From: UBA7446 sp965656545
GTDB lineage: Bacteria; Bacteroidota; Bacteroidia; Flavobacteriales; Flavobacteriaceae
Assembly (NCBI GenBank): GCA_965656545.1
Contig: CBFHKZ010000005.1
Coordinates: 62,001 to 126,000, forward strand
Direction: 5' to 3'
Length of the DNA: 64,000 nucleotides
Both the position numbers and the translations under genes were made by a program. Positions 59,787 through 64,000 of the stretch are shown here, piece after piece (positions within the stretch are counted from its first letter, which is position 1; the number at the start of each line of letters is the position of its first letter). Below the pieces are notes generated by a model. That model was not told the origin of the DNA, searched no databases, and worked only from the letters and a program-made list of their open reading frames with translations.

Positions 59787-61133
59787 TTAGGATTTCAGCC
59801 GTGATTTCTCTGCTTCAAAACCCATTAGATGACTTTCTACCGAAGCATCAATAGTGCTAGTGAGCATGTTAGGGTCACGTGAGTCCACAGCAGCAAGGAA
59901 ATCGGACACCAATCGCCAATCGCCACCACCATGTGAATCGGAACTATGAGACCAATGCTGCTGTTCCCCTGTACGGAAATCTGTATACGTGAATGATTCC
60001 ATATCTCCAACAATATCGCCCATGGAACCCATAATTCTTGTACGGCGACCGTGATAAGAAGTAAAAGCCTCCATATTGAAAGTAGCTGTGACCCCATTCT
60101 TAAACTTAAGATTCATAGCATAATGATCAGGCTGGTCGTTTTCTATACGATAAACACAACGCCCATAATTAGATGACCGTAAGTATTTCATTATGGCCTC
60201 TGGATGTAAGTCAGGATTTTCTGGCAAATCAAAGTGATGCAACCAAGTTTTTTTATCGTAATAAATACGCTTCGCCGAATAAGGGCATTGTTTTTCTACT
60301 GCACAACCGTCAATGCAGCGCTCTGTGCTACCTTCAGGAGCATTCTCCTTCTTAAACCAAGTCAAATCTCCAAAGGCATTAATTTGTTCGCAGGGACTAT
60401 CTACCAACCAACGCATGATATCAAGATCATGACAGCTTTTTGCTAGAATAATAGGTGTAGTGGCTTTACTATCGTGCCAGTTTCCGCGTACATAACTATG
60501 ACTCATATGCACATGCTGTATGGGCTCAAAATGTTGGAGTGACACAAGTTTTCCAATAGCACCATCTTTTATTAATGAATGTAATTTTTGAAAATAGGGG
60601 GCATACCTCAGCACGTGACATACTGCTACAATTCGATTCGTTTTTTGGGCTAATTGTAAAATATCCTTACACTCTTTTTCTGTGGGAGCAATGGGCTTTT
60701 CAAGCAATACATCATAGCCCCTTTCAAGGGCTTTAATACATGGACCATAGTGTAAAGCATCTGGCGTAGTAATAATAATAGCATCGGCAAACTTTGGGTG
60801 TTCAAAAACATCTTCCCAAGTATCAAAGCGGTAATTGTTCTTAATGTTGTGGGCTACAGCATAGCGTTCGTTACGTATATTTATTGGCTCTGCAACTCCA
60901 ATTATGTTAAGCTGATTCGGGTAAGCTAGGGCGTAATTTCCATAAATATTACCTCTATCGCCAGCACCAAGGGTAATTGCTGTAATAGTCTTTGTGGTTT
61001 TTTGGCTCTCCTTGGATGGAAGATGAATGGTGTTTCCGTTTTTGTCTTGGGCTAAAAGGGAAAGTGGTAGGACTGAACCAAGCGCTAAACCTAGTGTCTT
61101 AAATGTTTCTCTGCGAGTATAGTTTTTTGACAT
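59787..61133 (-). CDS. Secreted Gfo/Idh/MocA-family oxidoreductase (Tat signal)
   Basis: NAD(P)-dependent sugar-type oxidoreductase, 448 aa, with a twin-arginine-like signal (YTRRETFKTLGLALG) and hence probably exported folded with its cofactor. Rossmann region LGAGDRGNIYG, EKPIAPTEKEC as the catalytic Lys segment, and a cysteine-containing insert (CIDGCAVEKQCPYSA) seen in a Bacteroidota subgroup. Substrate unknown; glycosidase-like NAD-dependent activity (GH109-type) is an alternative. Encoded after the esterase on the same strand with 11 nt between them. Confidence 0.88.
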   Translation of the reverse strand: MSKNYTRRETFKTLGLALGSVLPLSLLAQDKNGNTIHLPSKESQKTTKTITAITLGAGDRGNIYGNYALAYPNQLNIIGVAEPINIRNERYAVAHNIKNNYRFDTWEDVFEHPKFADAIIITTPDALHYGPCIKALERGYDVLLEKPIAPTEKECKDILQLAQKTNRIVAVCHVLRYAPYFQKLHSLIKDGAIGKLVSLQHFEPIQHVHMSHSYVRGNWHDSKATTPIILAKSCHDLDIMRWLVDSPCEQINAFGDLTWFKKENAPEGSTERCIDGCAVEKQCPYSAKRIYYDKKTWLHHFDLPENPDLHPEAIMKYLRSSNYGRCVYRIENDQPDHYAMNLKFKNGVTATFNMEAFTSYHGRRTRIMGSMGDIVGDMESFTYTDFRTGEQQHWSHSSDSHGGGDWRLVSDFLAAVDSRDPNMLTSTIDASVESHLMGFEAEKSRLKS

Positions 61134-61144
61134 TGTATAAGTGT

Positions 61145-61990
61145 TTAATTAGTATTTTTATTTATTAATAAATGTCCGTTTTGACTTTCGAAGAAGTCCT
61201 TAAAAAAAAGAAGTTGATATTTAAGTGCGCTCGCCCAGTAATCCCAAGAATGACCGCCTGGTCGTTGAATATAATCGTGGGGTATATTTTCTTCCATAAG
61301 TTTTTTGTGAAGTGCATTATTAACATCGTAAAAGAAGTCATCAACCCCGCAATCAAAAATGAGCTTTAAGTTGCCACCTCGAAGTTTATGTACTAGATTA
61401 ATAACCGTGTTTTTTTCCCAAAAATCTTTGTGGTTTTCGTAAGTGCCTAATCGTTTAGGCAAGTCCCAATTATTTGGAAAAGGACGTATGTCAACTCCTC
61501 CGCTCATACTTCCTGCTGCTCCCCATATGTCTTGATGTTTGAAGGCAAGATAAAACGCACCGTGACCTCCCATACTTAAGCCAGTAATAGCCCTAGCTGA
61601 TTTGTGTGGAATAGTATTGTAATTATCGTCAATAAATCCAGTAAGTTCTTGTGATATATAGGTTTCATATCTAAATGTTTCGTCAATGGGACTGTCAAAA
61701 TACCAGCTTGTTGATGCTCCATCTGGACAAACAATTAAGATGTTGTACAAATCAGCATAATACTTTATCTGTGGGACTAAGAAAAGCCAATCGGTATAGT
61801 CTCCGTCTGCCCCATGAAGTAGGTATAAAGTTGGATATTGCTGTGAGGGTGAGTAGCTTTCGGGTAGCACAACAATATTCGGAATGAACTTATCCATGGA
61901 TTTACTGTAAACCCTTATCGTGTCAGCAGTTGACGCAAACACAAAAAATGGGATTAAAAAAGTAATAATAAATAGAGCTGTTTTGTTCAT
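61145..61990 (-). CDS. Secreted alpha/beta hydrolase, esterase D/CE1-like
   Basis: A 281-aa protein with a signal peptide (FFVFASTA) and an esterase-D/antigen-85-type fold: LYLLHGADGDYTDW oxyanion region, nucleophile Ser in GLSMGGHGA, Asp in DCGVDDFF and His in GGHSWDYW. Likely a carboxylesterase acting on acylated sugars or polysaccharides in the periplasm. Forms an operon with the Gfo/Idh/MocA gene, pointing to use of one modified glycan; this is inference. The 201-nt gap to the kelch gene is AT-rich, with an inverted repeat (ATTAGTT/AACTAAT, 62067-62086). Confidence 0.85.
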   Translation of the reverse strand: MNKTALFIITFLIPFFVFASTADTIRVYSKSMDKFIPNIVVLPESYSPSQQYPTLYLLHGADGDYTDWLFLVPQIKYYADLYNILIVCPDGASTSWYFDSPIDETFRYETYISQELTGFIDDNYNTIPHKSARAITGLSMGGHGAFYLAFKHQDIWGAAGSMSGGVDIRPFPNNWDLPKRLGTYENHKDFWEKNTVINLVHKLRGGNLKLIFDCGVDDFFYDVNNALHKKLMEENIPHDYIQRPGGHSWDYWASALKYQLLFFKDFFESQNGHLLINKNTN

Positions 61991-62066
61991 TAACAGTTAA
62001 TTAAGTTCACTAAAATTAATACAAGAAAATTAAGTAAAAGAGCTAATTATACTTCTTTTTAGAATT

Positions 62067-62086
62067 ATTAGTTTAAATTAACTAAT
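62067..62086. promoter_or_regulatory. Inverted repeat in the divergent promoter region
   Basis: ATTAGTT (62067-62073) and AACTAAT (62080-62086) with 6-nt spacer, 77 nt upstream of the esterase start and 105 nt upstream of the kelch gene. It could be an operator, but the region is very AT-rich and chance is possible. Confidence 0.35.
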
Positions 62087-62191
62087 TAATGTTGTACTTA
62101 ATCCAACACTAATTCCAAACTAATTTAGCGGTTTAAATATTTAATGCTAAATTTATCTAAATTTAACCAATATTAATTTGAAATTAGTGTT

Positions 62192-64000
62192 ATGTATCAA
62201 TTCTTAATGCCTATGGTTTTCCATTTAAGAAACAAAACCACATCTATTCTATTGTTAATTTTAGTATTTCAGCTTTTTTTAGCGAGTGCACAAGGGATTA
62301 GTTTTAATTCAAGTGATCAAGCTATAATGGATAGAACTTCCTATAATGTGTTTAGGTACAAGCAGCCAACATTTAAAAATGACTTTAAAATCAAGTTTAA
62401 GTTATCTATTCAAAACTTAGACACCTTTGGATATATATTAAATGTAAAAGACCTTAATAATTCGATTTCATACTCTCTTGTATATGTTGGTAATGACGAA
62501 AATTATGGAGAGCTAAAATTAAACTTAGAAGGAGTGAATACTCTCATAACTATCCCCTTGCTAAAAGAAGTTTTAAGCACTAAGAGGTGGATAAATGTGA
62601 GCCTTCATTTTAGTTATGTGTCGAAAAAAATATTTTTAGAAATAGACGATAATAAAGATTCTACAAATGAATATTATTTTGACCCCATTATTGAGCCTGA
62701 AATATACTTTGGCAAACATCTCAGCGTCATAGATGTGCCGGCCATGGCAATTAGAGATTTAAATATCGAAAACAATAGAAGTATTTATTTTTTTGGTTTT
62801 AGTGAGAGTGAAGGAGAAAAGGTATATGATTCGAAAGGATACGTTTATGGGAATGTTAAAAACGGAAACTGGCTTATTAAAGAGTCTTATTTTTGGAAAC
62901 TTAGAAATTCTTTTGACTTTAAGCAAGTAACCTCTATTTCTTTTGATCAAAATCAGCACAGATTTATATTTCAAAATAAGGATAGCTTAAAATTATATAA
63001 CTATAAAAATGAAGTTACTAATGATGTTAGCTTTAAAAACAAGCTAGACATATCTATGCGCCTTGGTAATAGTTTGTTTGATAGCGCTGACAACAAGCTT
63101 TATGTATATGAGTTGTTTGATATACCTAAAGGTACCTCTTCCATTGTAGAGATAGATATAGAAAATCCCAATAACTGGAAATCCTTAAGCACTTCGGAGC
63201 GATCAAAATACACGCACCACCATAACGCCATCTTCGATCAAAAGAATAAAAAAATTATGATTTTTGGTGGCTACGGGTATTTCAAATTTTCAAATAAATT
63301 TAATTCCTATGACATTAAAACTAATACTTGGGAGGAGATAAGTTTTAAAGGAGATATGATAGACCCCAGGTTCTTTTCGGGTATTGTAAAGTTAAATGAT
63401 GACAAAGCCTTATTGTTTGGGGGTCAAGGTAATAAAACTGGAGAGCAAAGTGTTGGTAAAACGTATTATTACGATTGTTATTTGATTGACTTTAAAGAAA
63501 GAAATATTGAAAAATTATGGGCGATTAACAGAAATGGAGTAAATATGGTTTCATCTAGGAATCTGGTAATTAACAGTGATTCCACTGCATTCTATAATTT
63601 AAGCTACCCTGAGTACATTTCTTCAACTTCACTGCATTTGTATAAGTACTCAATAAAAAATGGCACTTACGGCAAGTTAGGAGATTCCATTCCAATGAAT
63701 TCAGAAAGCATCCGCACGAACGCCAACCTCTATTTTGACAATGCAACCAATGAGTTATACGCGACAACGCAAGAGTTTAATGATGATGGGTCGAGTTCGG
63801 TTAAAATTTACTCTTTAAGCTCACCTCCAGTTTCAAAAGATGAAATTCAACAAAGAAGCAACAATAGAGCTTTTTCAACTATTTTTAATAGCACTATATA
63901 CTTTGTTGTTCTATTGTTAATCGTTCTTATATTACTCATTTATATAATTAAAAGAAGAGGTAAAATTAAAATCGGAAAGCAAATTGAAAAAACTTTAAAA
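62192..64000 (+). CDS. Kelch-repeat membrane protein, 3' partial (possible sensor/regulator)
   Basis: The frame is open from the ATG at 62192 to the window end (603 codons). Signal peptide (LFLASAQG), a beta-rich domain that looks like a LamG/concanavalin fold (about 35-170), then kelch-type repeats (IMIFGGYGYFKFSNKFNSYD..., ALLFGGQGN; about 180-545), one transmembrane helix at about 567-587 and a basic cytoplasmic start (KRRGKIKIGK). The layout resembles transmembrane regulators with an extracytoplasmic propeller; the cytoplasmic output domain lies beyond the window. Divergent from the esterase-oxidoreductase pair, which it might control. Confidence 0.75.
   Translation, partial: MYQFLMPMVFHLRNKTTSILLLILVFQLFLASAQGISFNSSDQAIMDRTSYNVFRYKQPTFKNDFKIKFKLSIQNLDTFGYILNVKDLNNSISYSLVYVGNDENYGELKLNLEGVNTLITIPLLKEVLSTKRWINVSLHFSYVSKKIFLEIDDNKDSTNEYYFDPIIEPEIYFGKHLSVIDVPAMAIRDLNIENNRSIYFFGFSESEGEKVYDSKGYVYGNVKNGNWLIKESYFWKLRNSFDFKQVTSISFDQNQHRFIFQNKDSLKLYNYKNEVTNDVSFKNKLDISMRLGNSLFDSADNKLYVYELFDIPKGTSSIVEIDIENPNNWKSLSTSERSKYTHHHNAIFDQKNKKIMIFGGYGYFKFSNKFNSYDIKTNTWEEISFKGDMIDPRFFSGIVKLNDDKALLFGGQGNKTGEQSVGKTYYYDCYLIDFKERNIEKLWAINRNGVNMVSSRNLVINSDSTAFYNLSYPEYISSTSLHLYKYSIKNGTYGKLGDSIPMNSESIRTNANLYFDNATNELYATTQEFNDDGSSSVKIYSLSSPPVSKDEIQQRSNNRAFSTIFNSTIYFVVLLLIVLILLIYIIKRRGKIKIGKQIEKTLK

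Noticed and set aside
1..64000. CRISPR arrays, rRNA genes, riboswitches, replication origin and intact prophage.
   Set aside because: None was recognised when reading the window on both strands; only a single recombinase fragment and one IS remnant represent mobile elements.

Overview
The window looks like a chromosomal segment of a member of the Bacteroidota, most likely a marine Flavobacteriaceae. The evidence is the gene set (NadK, DUF6089, UppS, BamA and two OmpH proteins in a row; Tig-ClpP-ClpX; SucAB; a FolK-deoxynucleoside kinase fusion; a PlsC-GNAT aminolipid synthase), lipoprotein signals, the lack of Shine-Dalgarno sequences, and repeated Bacteroidota-type promoter boxes (-7 TAnnTTTG, often with TTG 19-23 nt upstream). 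No rRNA, CRISPR array or intact prophage was seen.

Layout. 1-2.8 kb: the end of a beta-glucan locus (GH17 cut by the window edge, plus a lipoprotein GH3 carrying an EF-hand pair). 2.8-16.5 kb: mostly housekeeping genes (SDR, CBS protein, tail-less SSB, HDAC-like deacetylase, short MetG, YraN, ACT protein, Mfd, GNAT, aspartokinase, PlsC-GNAT fusion, ArsC). 16.5-24.4 kb: a minus-strand block from prs to a 2-hydroxyacid dehydrogenase, split by a terminator after rplY. 24.6-28.8 kb: tRNA-Leu(CAA), a secreted esterase, an MBL hydrolase and umuC-umuD. 28.9-34.3 kb: sucA-sucB, an Nfu protein and a gamma-carbonic anhydrase. 34.3-41.5 kb: a minus-strand envelope operon from nadK to ompH, then murI. 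41.5-47.2 kb: pdxJ, a hydrolase, a damaged parDE module, an IS30 remnant, tig-clpP-clpX. 47.3-48.9 kb: an AT-rich accessory patch with a lipoprotein and a HigBA-like module. 48.9-58.8 kb: GH3-type acyl-amido synthetase, DUF2797, sppA-yhhQ-rluF, folK fusion, trmH-like gene, mutS. 58.8-59.4 kb: a rearranged tRNA-Gly/tRNA-Leu cluster. 59.4-64 kb: a serine recombinase fragment, a secreted oxidoreductase, a secreted esterase and a kelch-type membrane protein cut by the window end.

The most unusual structure is the tRNA cluster at 58.84-59.35 kb. It holds one intact tRNA-Gly(GCC) and one intact tRNA-Leu(UAA), surrounded by broken copies. Three different short palindromes sit in it, at the anticodon arm of one broken copy, at the T-arm of another, and at a chimeric junction. 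A related AGA-loop palindrome lies near 25.69 kb. A serine recombinase fragment abuts the cluster, so mobile-element activity is plausible.

Two further patterns run through the window. Six genes have a perfect -7 box ending only 3-5 nt before the start codon, which predicts leaderless mRNAs. Both toxin-antitoxin modules carry a perfect palindrome between their -33 and -7 boxes, as expected for an autoregulatory operator. In the first module the toxin is frameshifted at a run of six A.
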